From JARBUG01 sp035628915 (GTDB lineage Bacteria; Bacillota; Sulfobacillia; Symbiobacteriales; Symbiobacteriaceae), in contig DASPIW010000061.1 in assembly GCA_035628915.1 (NCBI GenBank), positions 62,001-126,000 of the forward strand: a stretch of DNA of 64,000 nt, written 5' to 3'. The first letter of the stretch is position 1, and each line of letters starts with the position of its first letter. The translations under genes were made by a program, and so were the position numbers. Shown here one piece after another: positions 1 through 7,321 of the stretch. Under the pieces are notes generated by a model. It ran no database searches, was not told where the DNA came from, and saw only the letters and a list, made by a program, of their open reading frames with translations.

Positions 1-324
1 CAGACGGGGTGCGAGCTCGCGCCCCTGGGAGTCCTGGGCCAATAGGGTGATGCAGGCGCCGGCCGCGGTTACGGCGGCCAGGAGCGCATCGCGGTACAGC
101 TCCGGCTGGTACTCTGCCAGAATCGGGTCCGTAACGGCATAGACGTGCACGGCGCCATGGGCGATGGCCTGGGCCGCCGCCTGTGCCGCATCAGGCCCTA
201 CCACTGCCGCGTGGAGTTCCCCGCCCAGAGCCCGGGCCAGGGCGGCGCCCGCACTCAGCGCCTCCAGGGCGCCACGGGTTAAATGCCCCCCAGCCGAACC
301 ACCATAGACAAGCACGTTCTGCAT
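1..324 (-). CDS. etfA: Electron transfer flavoprotein alpha subunit (partial, N-terminal 108 residues)
   Basis: This is the N-terminal part of EtfA; the rest lies beyond the left edge. The visible protein starts MQNVLVYGGSAGGHLTRGAL and has the alternating hydrophobic and small residues of the ETF alpha/beta fold (AARALGGELHAAVVGPD). The ATG at 324 has an AGGAGGTGA ribosome site just upstream and follows the etfB stop by 12 bases, so the two are co-translated. EtfA carries the electron-carrying FAD in its C-terminal domain, which is not visible here. With EtfB it would move electrons between a dehydrogenase and a quinone or ferredoxin partner. It is last seen in the nitrilase-F420 operon. Confidence 0.88.
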   Translation of the reverse strand, partial: MQNVLVYGGSAGGHLTRGALEALSAGAALARALGGELHAAVVGPDAAQAAAQAIAHGAVHVYAVTDPILAEYQPELYRDALLAAVTAAGACITLLAQDSQGRELAPRL

Positions 325-336
325 TGAGTCACCTCC

Positions 337-1128
337 TCAGACAACCCGAAGGGCGCGCAGCCGCTCGGCCAGGGCAAGGCCTCTGGCCGGGCCGTCATCG
401 CCGTCGACGATTTCGCAGCCCGCCTCTGCTGTCGGCAGTGTCAGTTCCTCCAAGATGACGGATGGCTCGAGCCGCCCGCCGTCCAGGTCCAACTCGCCTG
501 CGGCGACCGTCCGAACTGGCTTGCGGCCAGCCTGCAGGAGATCCTTCACCTTGGGCAGGCGCGGAACATTGCTGTCATCATTGGTCACCGTCACTACCTG
601 CGGCAGCCGGGCCTGAACCAGAGCGATCCCGCCTTCCACCTCGCGGTGCAGGCGCACCTCTGCCCCATCTGCCTCCACTCGCCGAACAACCGTCACGCAG
701 CCAAAGCCCAGCTCCTCTGCCAGCATGGGGCCGACGAGGCTCCGCTCAATGTCCGCAGCCTGCCGGCCGCACAGGACCAGGTCAGCACCGCCAATCAGGC
801 GGATCGCGCGGGCCAGGATGTGCGCAACCGCCGGGGCGTCTAGCTCCTGCCAGGCCGGATCCCAGATCCGGACGGCTTCATCGGCGGTCATGGCCAGTGC
901 CCGGCGCAGCACCTCCTCTGCCCCTTTCTCCCCAACCGTCATGGCCGTCACCGTGGCCCCGATTTTCGCTTTGAGCTGCAGCGCCACTTCCAGAGCGTTC
1001 TCGGCATAGGTGTCCATGACCAGCTTGGCGCTGCCCTGGACCGGGCGCAGGGTGGACGGGTCAATGCGGAAGTTGCTGGGCGGAATCTCCGGGTCCAGCG
1101 TCTGCTTGATACAGACCACAATCTGCAT
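337..1128 (-). CDS. etfB: Electron transfer flavoprotein beta subunit
   Basis: EtfB, 263 residues, the usual family length. The N-terminus MQIVVCIKQTLDP is characteristic of the family, as are the segments DTYAENALEVALQLK and LVLCGRQAADIERSLVGP, the latter the ETF-beta nucleotide-binding signature region. I place the start at the ATG at 1128, preceded by a GGAGGGAGAGG ribosome site; an upstream in-frame extension has no family similarity. It forms a heterodimer with EtfA in the cytoplasm and accepts electrons from flavin dehydrogenases. Position downstream of the cof genes suggests the ETF serves an oxidation step in the same pathway. Whether it is a bifurcating ETF cannot be decided from this subunit alone. 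Confidence 0.93.
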   Translation of the reverse strand: MQIVVCIKQTLDPEIPPSNFRIDPSTLRPVQGSAKLVMDTYAENALEVALQLKAKIGATVTAMTVGEKGAEEVLRRALAMTADEAVRIWDPAWQELDAPAVAHILARAIRLIGGADLVLCGRQAADIERSLVGPMLAEELGFGCVTVVRRVEADGAEVRLHREVEGGIALVQARLPQVVTVTNDDSNVPRLPKVKDLLQAGRKPVRTVAAGELDLDGGRLEPSVILEELTLPTAEAGCEIVDGDDGPARGLALAERLRALRVV

Positions 1129-1168
1129 GGCCTCTCCCTCCAGTCGGCAGGCGGCGGGCGCCCCCGCC

Positions 1169-1921
1169 TTATCTGAACAGGTCCTTCTCAGCGGGCCGCA
1201 CCAGTTCCCTGGCTGACCCTTCTCCACGGGGATATGAGTAGCCCCGAACAATGGTCACCGGCACTTTGTCGAGCTTGTTCTGTGTCAGTTCGGCCGCCGC
1301 GGCCAGTTCGTCGGCCACGGCCAGCATGGTCACTTTCAGTTCCCGGCCTTCGGCATCGTTCATGCCACGGTAGTCCATGATCGGCCGCATGCCTGCGACG
1401 CCAATGGCGACATTCGTCTGTCCCAGGCGCCACGGGCGACCGAAGGTGTCGGAGATGATCACGGCGACCTCCACCCCGGTCATCTGCATGAGGCCATCCC
1501 GAATCCGGCCGGCCGAAGCGTCCGGATCAATCGGCAGCAGACAGAGCTGCCCGCCGCCCACATTGGAGTGGTCCACGCCTGCGTTGGCGCAGACCAGCCC
1601 GTGGCGGGTCTGGACAATCAGCGACCCGCCTGCCATGCGGACTACTCGATCCGTCTCTTGCAGGACCACCTCGACTTCGCGGGGGTCCTTGCCGAACTCG
1701 GTGGCGAAGTGGACGGCCAGAGCAGACGGCTCCACGTTGCTCAGGCTCACCAGCCGCCCTTCTGCCTTGGAGATAATCTTCTGGGTTACCACGAGCACGT
1801 CGCCGTCCTGAACGCGCATGTCTGCCTGCCGCAAGGCCTGGAGAATCAGCCGGGCAATGTCGGCACCCGGCGTCACTTCGGGAATCCCGGGCACTGGAAT
1901 CAGCCGTACTTCACCGAGCAT
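1169..1921 (-). CDS. cofE: Coenzyme F420-0:L-glutamate ligase
   Basis: CofE adds glutamate to F420-0 using GTP. At 250 residues it is the stand-alone, archaeal-size form and lacks the C-terminal nitroreductase-like domain of actinobacterial FbiB. Visible family segments are IPVPGIPEVTPGADIA near the start, DGDVLVVTQKIISKAEGR, VCANAGVDHSNV and SDTFGRPWRLGQTNVAIG. The ATG at 1921 has GTAGGAGGC upstream and overlaps the end of cofD by 11 bases, so translation is coupled. Together with cofD and cofC it completes the tail-assembly part of F420 synthesis. The FO synthase genes are not in this window. Confidence 0.95.
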   Translation of the reverse strand: MLGEVRLIPVPGIPEVTPGADIARLILQALRQADMRVQDGDVLVVTQKIISKAEGRLVSLSNVEPSALAVHFATEFGKDPREVEVVLQETDRVVRMAGGSLIVQTRHGLVCANAGVDHSNVGGGQLCLLPIDPDASAGRIRDGLMQMTGVEVAVIISDTFGRPWRLGQTNVAIGVAGMRPIMDYRGMNDAEGRELKVTMLAVADELAAAAELTQNKLDKVPVTIVRGYSYPRGEGSARELVRPAEKDLFR

Positions 1922-2855
1922 GCCGCTTGCCTCCTACCTGTCTGCTCAGGACGATGGCCGCCCTGGCTACTGCCTCCGCCGCCTCCGGCGTGGTCATAAG
2001 CGTGTCCATGACGTGGACGCGCAGCCCCCCGTGCAGCTCCGCTGCGGCCGCACGGTCCTGTTCATCCATGATGTACCCGTCCAGCAAGGCTCCGTACCAG
2101 GCCGCGATCCCTGCGGCAGTGGCCGTTCCGCCCAGGTCCCGCAGCATGCGGTCAGCCGGCCCCTTCACCGGCTTGCCGTCAATCAGCGGGCTGACCCCAA
2201 TCACCGGCTTCTGCGCCAGCGCTTCCCGGACGCCCGGCAGGGCCAGAATTGGCCCCACGCTGACCACCGGATTGCTGGGCGGCAGGAAGATGGCATCAGC
2301 CGCGGCAATGGCCTCCAGCACGCCCGGAGCGGGCACGGCCCGGTCAAGGCCCTGGAACTCGACCCGGTGAATTGCCGGCTCCATGCGGTGCTCAATCAGA
2401 TAGGACTGAAAGTGCAGCCGCCCGACGCTGGTCTGCAGGTAGGTGGCGACGGGCTGGTCGGTCATGGGCAGCACTCGGGCCCGAACTCCCAGGCGCTGCC
2501 GCAGCAGATCAGTCACCGCCGTAAGCGACAGGCCCTGGTGCAGGTACATGGTACGGAGCAGGTGCGTGGCCAGGTCCCGGTCGCCCAAGTTGAAGCAGGG
2601 GCGATGCTCGTAGTACTGCGCCATCACCTGCTGGGTGACGAAAGTATCCTCCCGCCAGCCCCACTTACGGATGGGGTCCAGGACCCCGGCCAGGGTGTAC
2701 AGGTTGATGTCGATGTCCGGCGAGATGTGCAGCCCATACATGTCGAGGTCGTCGCCGGTGTTGACGACCACAGTCACCTGCTCCGGAGGGATAGCCCGCA
2801 CTAACCCGGAGACAAAGCGCGAACCGCCCACTCCACCGGCCAGCACCACATACAT
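1911..2855 (-). CDS. cofD: 2-phospho-L-lactate (or phosphoenolpyruvate-type) transferase for F420 synthesis
   Basis: CofD/FbiA joins the activated phospholactyl-type moiety to the deazaflavin FO to give F420-0 or its dehydro form. The 314-residue protein begins MYVVLAGGVGGSRFVSGL, the glycine-rich FO/GDP-binding start typical of the family, and contains VVVNTGDDLDMYGLHISPDID, the conserved aspartate-rich region. VFLPPSNP-like sequence (AIFLPPSNPVVSVGPIL) is also a family hallmark. The ATG at 2855 is chosen because it has AGAGGTGA upstream and fits the family start; 27 further codons upstream have no similarity. It lies between cofC and cofE in one operon. Confidence 0.95.
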   Translation of the reverse strand: MYVVLAGGVGGSRFVSGLVRAIPPEQVTVVVNTGDDLDMYGLHISPDIDINLYTLAGVLDPIRKWGWREDTFVTQQVMAQYYEHRPCFNLGDRDLATHLLRTMYLHQGLSLTAVTDLLRQRLGVRARVLPMTDQPVATYLQTSVGRLHFQSYLIEHRMEPAIHRVEFQGLDRAVPAPGVLEAIAAADAIFLPPSNPVVSVGPILALPGVREALAQKPVIGVSPLIDGKPVKGPADRMLRDLGGTATAAGIAAWYGALLDGYIMDEQDRAAAAELHGGLRVHVMDTLMTTPEAAEAVARAAIVLSRQVGGKRHAR

Positions 2856-2860
2856 GCGCG

Positions 2861-3541
2861 TCACCTCTGTCCCAAGGCCTGAAACCAACCGGTCCGGTCG
2901 GGCACCAGCCGCTTCAGATCGATGCGGCGGAGCCATTCACTGGTGGCTGTCCTCTGCCTGAGTGTGGAAAAGAGAACCAGGTCGTGCGGGTGATCAAGGT
3001 CCAGCGCCAGGGAGCGGACCTGGCAGAGCCGGGTTTCGGCGCCGGCTGCCCGGGCGGCTTCCACATGGCGGGCGGAGCTTATGGCCCCGTAGGCAGGAGC
3101 GATCAGACCGGCCGGCTGCATGAGCAGGGCGCCGGTCCCCCGGTCATGGGTCGGGGCCACCACCAGGCTGGGCGTCCGGGGAGCCTGACTCACCAGATCG
3201 CGCAGGTCTTGCGGTGTCACCAGCGGCACATCCCCCGGTACGATCAGCACCCCGCTGGCGCCACGCCCGATCGCCGTGCGGATGGCGTCAGACAGAGCTC
3301 CGTTCAGCGTCCCGGCCGTGTCCGGCCAGCACTCGGCACCGAGTGCCCTGGCCCGGCGGGCGACCAACGGGTCGGCGGTGGTGACTGCCGTCAGTTCAGC
3401 CACCTCGCTCCGGCGAAGTGCATTCAGCACGTCTTCCAGCATGACCAGGGCCAACCGGGCGCGGTCTTCGGGACCGAGCAGTTCGGCCATGCGGCCTTTC
3501 GCGTGCCGGAGTGGCTTCACGGGAACGATCGCGGCGAGCAT
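2861..3541 (-). CDS. cofC: 2-phospho-L-lactate guanylyltransferase
   Basis: CofC/FbiD activates 2-phospholactate or a related three-carbon phosphate with GTP, supplying the substrate of CofD. The 226-residue sequence starts MLAAIVPVKPLRHAKGRMA, the family N-terminus including the PVK-x4-KxR nucleotide-binding segment. It also has GVLIVPGDVPLVTPQDL, the conserved GD-P metal-binding region of this nucleotidyltransferase fold, and a C-terminal ALDLDHPHDL. The stop is 5 bases before the cofD ATG. Which three-carbon substrate is used (phospholactate, PEP or 3-phosphoglycerate) cannot be read from the sequence by eye. Confidence 0.93.
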   Translation of the reverse strand: MLAAIVPVKPLRHAKGRMAELLGPEDRARLALVMLEDVLNALRRSEVAELTAVTTADPLVARRARALGAECWPDTAGTLNGALSDAIRTAIGRGASGVLIVPGDVPLVTPQDLRDLVSQAPRTPSLVVAPTHDRGTGALLMQPAGLIAPAYGAISSARHVEAARAAGAETRLCQVRSLALDLDHPHDLVLFSTLRQRTATSEWLRRIDLKRLVPDRTGWFQALGQR

Positions 3542-3550
3542 GCCGGTCGC

Positions 3551-4099
3551 CTAAGCCTTGCTGCGGGCGACGGCCGCGAACATTGGCTGGTGCAGAAGCC
3601 GCTGGGAAATCGACATGGCCACCAGGCTGCTGATGCCCATTTTGACCATGTTGAACGGCACCAGGCTGATCGCCATGGTGGCCGCCTTTGCTCCGCTGAT
3701 GCCGTGGGGCGGCAGGAACAGATAGATATTGGCCGGTACCATCACCAGGGCGGCAGCCACCACGCCGGAGGCCGTCGCCACGGTGGCCCGGAAGAGGCTC
3801 TGCCCGGGACGGTAGAGCGTCCCGGCCACAATAGCCACGACCGCGGCCACGGTGAAGTTGGCCAGGTACCCGATCAGCACAAACTTACCGCTAATCAGCA
3901 TCGCCAGGACGTTCTTGAGGGCAGCAATGGCCAGGCCGGCCACCGGGCCCATCAGCAGGCTGCCGACGACCACGGCAATGTCACTCGGGTCATATTTCAG
4001 GAACGGCGGGAAAAAAGGCAGGGGGAAGCTGATTAGCTTCATGAGGACGGCAGCGATGGCACCCAGGACGCCCACGCGCAGAACGGTCTTCAGATCCAC
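3551..4099 (-). CDS. ECF transporter S component, RibU-like
   Basis: Substrate-binding membrane subunit of an energy-coupling-factor importer, 182 residues with about five or six hydrophobic segments. The stretch FLKYDPSDIAVVVGSLLMGP followed by VAGLAIAALKNVLAMLISGK closely resembles the riboflavin S subunit RibU/YpaA (family pattern K-x-D-x-S-D followed by GP-x-AG and K-N). I choose the GTG at 4099, which has GGAGGAGGAG seven bases upstream; a longer reading would start inside the hairpin at 4125-4158. No EcfA or EcfT genes are adjacent, so a shared energising module must be elsewhere. Because it sits between the F420-type oxidoreductase and cofC, a flavin or deazaflavin substrate is plausible, but this is inference. 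Confidence 0.85.
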   Translation of the reverse strand: MDLKTVLRVGVLGAIAAVLMKLISFPLPFFPPFLKYDPSDIAVVVGSLLMGPVAGLAIAALKNVLAMLISGKFVLIGYLANFTVAAVVAIVAGTLYRPGQSLFRATVATASGVVAAALVMVPANIYLFLPPHGISGAKAATMAISLVPFNMVKMGISSLVAMSISQRLLHQPMFAAVARSKA

Positions 4100-4124
4100 G
4101 CCGATACTCCTCCTCCGGGATTGG

Positions 4125-4158
4125 GCGGGTTCCCCCACCTTCCGGTGGGGGAACCCGC
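4125..4158 (-). terminator. Perfect 15-bp hairpin between the LLM gene and the ECF S gene
   Basis: The arms GCGGGTTCCCCCACC (4125-4139) and GGTGGGGGAACCCGC (4144-4158) pair perfectly around a four-base loop, just after the LLM oxidoreductase stop. There is no T-run on the minus strand, so it may be an attenuator or mRNA-stabilising element rather than a full terminator. It sits inside the operon, and so may lower expression of the downstream cof genes. Confidence 0.6.
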
Positions 4159-4162
4159 AGAT

Positions 4163-5176
4163 CTAGCTGAAATGCGGCACGATCTCGTTGATCAGCGTGT
4201 CGATCTGGTACGGGTCAGAGCTGACCGGACCAAGGACCATGTAGGTGCAGCCGTTTTCGGCCAGTCCCTCCAGCCGCTCAATAATCTCGCTGGTGGTGCC
4301 GAGCATGTAACACTCCTGGAGATGCTCGTAGGAGCGGCGCTCGCCCATGGCCCGGACGAAGTAGGGCTGCTGGACGGCCAGGGCGTCCTCCCGCTTCTTG
4401 AACGGGGTCAGGTGGGTGAAGTTGCAGTGGCCGAAGACTAGTTCGTCGGGATTGCCGCCGGCCTTCTTGCACTCCTCCCGGATTAGCCCCCAGTCCCGGA
4501 TCAGCCATTCCTGGGTGCCGGAGCACCGGGAAAGCCAGTTCTTGTGCTTCAGAATCCGCTTGACCACAGAGGGATGGATATAGCCATAGGTGTCGTGAAT
4601 GTCGGGGTCATCTGTGGGGTCGGGCACGCGGGCGCCGCCTGCCACCCAGACCGGCGGCATCGTGCCAATGTGGGGCTGGATGGAGACCTCGTCAAAGTGG
4701 TAATGCTTGCCGTGGTAAGAGGCGATCGGTTTCTCAAGCAGCTCTTTGACCGCGTCCAGAATCTCGTCCGTCCGCCTGCCCCGCTCTTCAATGCGGGTAC
4801 CGGTCACGTCGTACTCCTGCTTGTGCCAGCCCGGCCCGGCGCCCAGTTCAAAGCGGTTGCTGCTCAGCACCTGGATGGTGGCAATCTCCTTGGCCAGCAA
4901 CACCGGATTGCGCACGGGCAGCACCAGAATGCCAGGCGCCAGCTTGACGTTGCGGGTGACAGCGGCGGCATAGGTGAGCATCTCCATCGGCTCCAGCCAG
5001 GAGCCGCCATAAAGGCCCGGCGCCACCAGCAGGTGGTCGATAACCCAGATATCCACGCCCGCGTGGTCCGCCTTGACGCACCATTCCTTCAGGTAGTGAG
5101 CGGGCTCCCAGGTGTTGTCCTGGGGCCACGCGAAGCTGGGAAGCCAAACGCCAAACTTCATCTTTGCCTTGCCCAT
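4163..5176 (-). CDS. LLM-class (F420-dependent type) oxidoreductase
   Basis: A 337-residue luciferase-like TIM-barrel flavin/deazaflavin enzyme. It shows the family pattern KFGVWLPSF at the start, VDIWVIDHLLVAPGLYGGSW, then AAAVTRNVKLAPGILVLPVR and RFELGAGPGWHKQEYDVTG, the stretch of strands that binds the cofactor. Members use either F420 or FMN; the neighbouring cofC, cofD and cofE favour F420. The ATG at 5176 has GGGAGG 12 bases upstream; an ATG five codons later is possible. The reaction is unknown. Its place after the cupin, DUF2848 and nitrilase genes suggests it reduces or oxidises an intermediate of the same catabolic route. Confidence 0.9.
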   Translation of the reverse strand: MGKAKMKFGVWLPSFAWPQDNTWEPAHYLKEWCVKADHAGVDIWVIDHLLVAPGLYGGSWLEPMEMLTYAAAVTRNVKLAPGILVLPVRNPVLLAKEIATIQVLSSNRFELGAGPGWHKQEYDVTGTRIEERGRRTDEILDAVKELLEKPIASYHGKHYHFDEVSIQPHIGTMPPVWVAGGARVPDPTDDPDIHDTYGYIHPSVVKRILKHKNWLSRCSGTQEWLIRDWGLIREECKKAGGNPDELVFGHCNFTHLTPFKKREDALAVQQPYFVRAMGERRSYEHLQECYMLGTTSEIIERLEGLAENGCTYMVLGPVSSDPYQIDTLINEIVPHFS

Positions 5177-5203
5177 GGGAAATGCGATCCTCCCTGCAGT
5201 GAC

Positions 5204-5554
5204 CTACTTTTTGAAGTAGCGGATCTCAAAGGTGACGCAGCCGACCGGCACACTGTAGGGCCCATGCAGCATCCCCGGCGGGCGGCAGGCGTACATGCCT
5301 TCGGTGAAGGTCTTGCCCAGGGTCTTGTCAATCAGGCCGCCCTTGACGATGTAGACCTCTTCCCAGAACTCATGCAGCAGCCGGTCAGAGGTCTCCACGC
5401 CCGGCTTGAAGTAGAGCAGCCGGGTATGATCCCCGCTCTCCTCATCCATGCTGAGCACCCGTTCGTAGATGCCGTCCGGGTAGCCCGGCACCGGCTTCCA
5501 CCCAATCTCCTGCTCGGGGTCGAAAAACTCGAACTCCGGCTTGCTAAAGGCCAT
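5204..5554 (-). CDS. Cupin-fold protein
   Basis: A 116-residue single-domain cupin. It has the beta-barrel motif pattern HTRLLYFKPGVET then HEFWEEVYIVKGGLID, and a second motif around RPPGMLHGPYSVPVGCVTFE that carries a histidine. The ATG at 5554 follows GGGGAGAGCAGAG; an upstream extension adds only 11 unlike residues. Proteins like this are small metal-dependent dioxygenases, isomerases or sensor-like accessory proteins; the exact function is not evident. The genes on either side indicate a role in the same degradation pathway. Confidence 0.75.
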   Translation of the reverse strand: MAFSKPEFEFFDPEQEIGWKPVPGYPDGIYERVLSMDEESGDHTRLLYFKPGVETSDRLLHEFWEEVYIVKGGLIDKTLGKTFTEGMYACRPPGMLHGPYSVPVGCVTFEIRYFKK

Positions 5555-5599
5555 CTCTGCTCTCCCCTTCCCTTTGAAATGAAACAAGAAACCCGCCGT

Positions 5600-6280
5600 C
5601 TATTTGATGTAGTTCAGGGTCCGCACCCGGTAGGCGCAGCGCAGGGTGCGACCACGGCGGGGATCTTCCAGGTGAACCGTAAATGTGGGCGACGGCCGGA
5701 AGTGGCCGTCCAGAACCGGCAGGGTCCCGGAGTAGACAGCCGCCCGGCCCAGTGGCTCCCGCAGGCTGTCCCTGACGTACTGGAGAATGTCCGCCGGCGT
5801 CATCATGGCCGCAAGGCGCCCCTCCTGGTACAGCACCTCGGGGCCGTCATCGCCGATCCAGGAGCGGAGGATCAGCTCGTCCCAGTGATCGGCCACGTCA
5901 GCCAGCCGCCAGACCTCCCGGGAGACGGTCTTGCTGCAGAGCTGCTTGGCCCGGGGAATATCGGTCATTTCGAGCTGGCGGTCGGTGTGATCGCTCCCGA
6001 CGCCAATCAGCAGCTCCCCCTGGTCGGTGAAGAGAACGAATTCGGCCTCGCCGGACGTCGCGTCGCTCAGGACCGTGATCTCATCTGCCGTGGTCAGCAG
6101 CTCCGGCGTACAGGCGAACAGCGTGGGCACCCGTTTGGGCGCCGGAATCCCGTGGGCTGCCAGGTCGTCGATGTGCGCCTGGACGGCTGCCCGATTTCGG
6201 CCGGTGTACCCGGCCATGATCAACTTGTCGACCTGGACCGCCCGGTCTGTGCCATCAAGCCTCAGCGTGAGCGTGGACAC
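5600..6280 (-). CDS. DUF2848 family protein (fumarylacetoacetate hydrolase-like)
   Basis: A 226-residue protein recognisable as DUF2848: a short N-terminal strand region with VDKLIMAGYTGRNRAAVQAHI, then PKRVPTLFACTPELLTTADEITV, and the acidic SDATSGEAEFVLFTDQG region that resembles the metal-binding part of the fumarylacetoacetase superfamily. The GTG at 6280 has GGAGGAAGGG upstream. Function in this family is poorly known; a hydrolase or decarboxylase/isomerase acting on a small acid is the best guess. It is 15 bases downstream of the nitrilase gene and clearly in the same operon. Confidence 0.82.
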   Translation of the reverse strand: MSTLTLRLDGTDRAVQVDKLIMAGYTGRNRAAVQAHIDDLAAHGIPAPKRVPTLFACTPELLTTADEITVLSDATSGEAEFVLFTDQGELLIGVGSDHTDRQLEMTDIPRAKQLCSKTVSREVWRLADVADHWDELILRSWIGDDGPEVLYQEGRLAAMMTPADILQYVRDSLREPLGRAAVYSGTLPVLDGHFRPSPTFTVHLEDPRRGRTLRCAYRVRTLNYIK

Positions 6281-6295
6281 GTTGCCCTTCCTCCT

Positions 6296-7075
6296 TTACC
6301 GGCTCCGCAGTACTCGATCTTGAAGGGGCGGGAACTCAGCCCGGCAGCTGCGCACCAGACCCGGGTCGACGGTGGCCGTAATCACCGCCGGACGCTCGTT
6401 GCCGGCGGCGACGGTGGCACCCCATGGGTCGACCACCATGCTGTGCCCCAGGTACTGCTTCCCCTGGTTGATGCCTGCACAGTTGCAGGAGATGAGGTAG
6501 GCCTGGTTCTCAATCGCCCGCACCTGGTTCAGGGGGATCCAGTGGTGCAGGCGGGGGTAGGGCCACGCTGACACCACGAGCAGGAACTCGGCGCCCTGCT
6601 CCACTTGAGCCCGATACAGCTCGGGGAAGCGCAGGTCGTAACACGTGCTGATCCCCACCGTGCCGAACTCCGTCTTCGCCGTAACGACCTGGCTGCCAGG
6701 CGTCAGAATCCGGGTCTCGGCGGAGCCATAGCCAAAGAGGTGGATTTTGCGGTAGGTGGCGAGGAGCTCCCCGTTGCGGTCAAAGAAGAGGCTGGTGTTG
6801 TAGAGGTGCTCTCCGTCCGCTTCGACCAGGCTGCCGGCCAGAAGGTAGGCCCCCTTCCGCCGGGCCGCTTCGGACATGGCGACGGCGGTCTCGCCGGAGA
6901 GCATTTCGGCGTCCGGGGCGTACCGGTCAAAGGAGAAATACCCGACGGTCCAGATCTCCGGCAGCAAGATCAGGTCCGCCTCCGGCAGTTCCGCAATCAT
7001 GCTGGTGACCCGCCGGAGGCGGTCGGACCTGGTCTCATGATCCGGCACCTCAAGCTGAAGGGAAGCGATTCGCAC
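6296..7075 (-). CDS. Carbon-nitrogen hydrolase (nitrilase/omega-amidase superfamily)
   Basis: A 259-residue single-domain nitrilase-superfamily hydrolase. The three catalytic residues are visible in order: Glu in LILLPEIWTVGYF, Lys in YRKIHLFGYG and Cys in VGISTCYDLRFPELYRA. This arrangement resembles the amidase branch (NIT2/omega-amidase type) rather than true nitrilases. I take the GTG at 7075, which has GAGGAGGTG upstream; an upstream extension crosses the operator. It is the first gene of the operon that continues through the cof and etf genes. It would release ammonia from an amide or a similar C-N substrate in the cytoplasm; the substrate is unknown. Confidence 0.9.
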   Translation of the reverse strand: MRIASLQLEVPDHETRSDRLRRVTSMIAELPEADLILLPEIWTVGYFSFDRYAPDAEMLSGETAVAMSEAARRKGAYLLAGSLVEADGEHLYNTSLFFDRNGELLATYRKIHLFGYGSAETRILTPGSQVVTAKTEFGTVGISTCYDLRFPELYRAQVEQGAEFLLVVSAWPYPRLHHWIPLNQVRAIENQAYLISCNCAGINQGKQYLGHSMVVDPWGATVAAGNERPAVITATVDPGLVRSCRAEFPPLQDRVLRSR

Positions 7076-7121
7076 TGGTGACACCTCCTCATACCATGGA
7101 TCTGTGTGTGACTCGCAGTGT

Positions 7122-7133
7122 ATTGTATACAAT
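7122..7133. promoter_or_regulatory. Probable GntR operator 1
   Basis: A perfect 12-bp palindrome, ATTGTATACAAT. It fits the TNGTNNNACNA pattern bound by FCD-type GntR regulators and lies just downstream of the candidate -10 box of the nitrilase operon, overlapping the expected transcription start. That position suggests repression. The core also occurs at 21528-21537 next to the gntR gene. Confidence 0.7.
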
Positions 7134-7139
7134 CCACAG

Positions 7140-7167
7140 TTTAAACTTTTGGATATTCTTTCGTCAA
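7140..7167 (-). promoter_or_regulatory. Candidate promoter of the nitrilase-cof-etf operon
   Basis: On the minus strand TTGACG (7162-7167) is followed after 16 bases by TTTAAA (7140-7145). The expected start falls at the operator palindrome 7122-7133. The -10 match is only moderate. Confidence 0.5.
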
Positions 7168-7269
7168 TAAGTTTTCTGCGATTGGCTCAAGAAGCCTCGC
7201 CGATGAGTGCGCCGAGGTGCGTCGATCGCTTTCACTTTGCGTCGGAGTCGGCCACAGGTTACTTCGTCG

Positions 7270-7281
7270 ATTGTATACGAT
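7270..7281. promoter_or_regulatory. Probable GntR operator 2
   Basis: ATTGTATACGAT, a one-position variant of the palindrome at 7122-7133, about 148 bases upstream of it. The two sites could allow looping or cooperative binding by the dimeric GntR protein. Confidence 0.55.
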
Positions 7282-7288
7282 ACACCGC

Positions 7289-7310
7289 GGGAGGCGGAGA
7301 GCCGCCTCCC
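7289..7310 (-). terminator. Hairpin closing the molybdenum hydroxylase operon
   Basis: GGGAGGCGG (7289-7297) pairs with CCGCCTCCC (7302-7310) around a four-base loop, 11 bases after the stop of the FAD-subunit gene at 7322. There is no strong T-run on the minus strand, so termination may be partial, letting some transcription continue into the nitrilase operon. Confidence 0.55.
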
Positions 7311-7321
7311 TTTCGCTTCCC

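Noticed and set aside
4544..6571. A 675-codon + strand frame across the LLM, cupin and DUF2848 genes
   Set aside because: It is the shadow of three well-supported minus-strand genes and has no family features.
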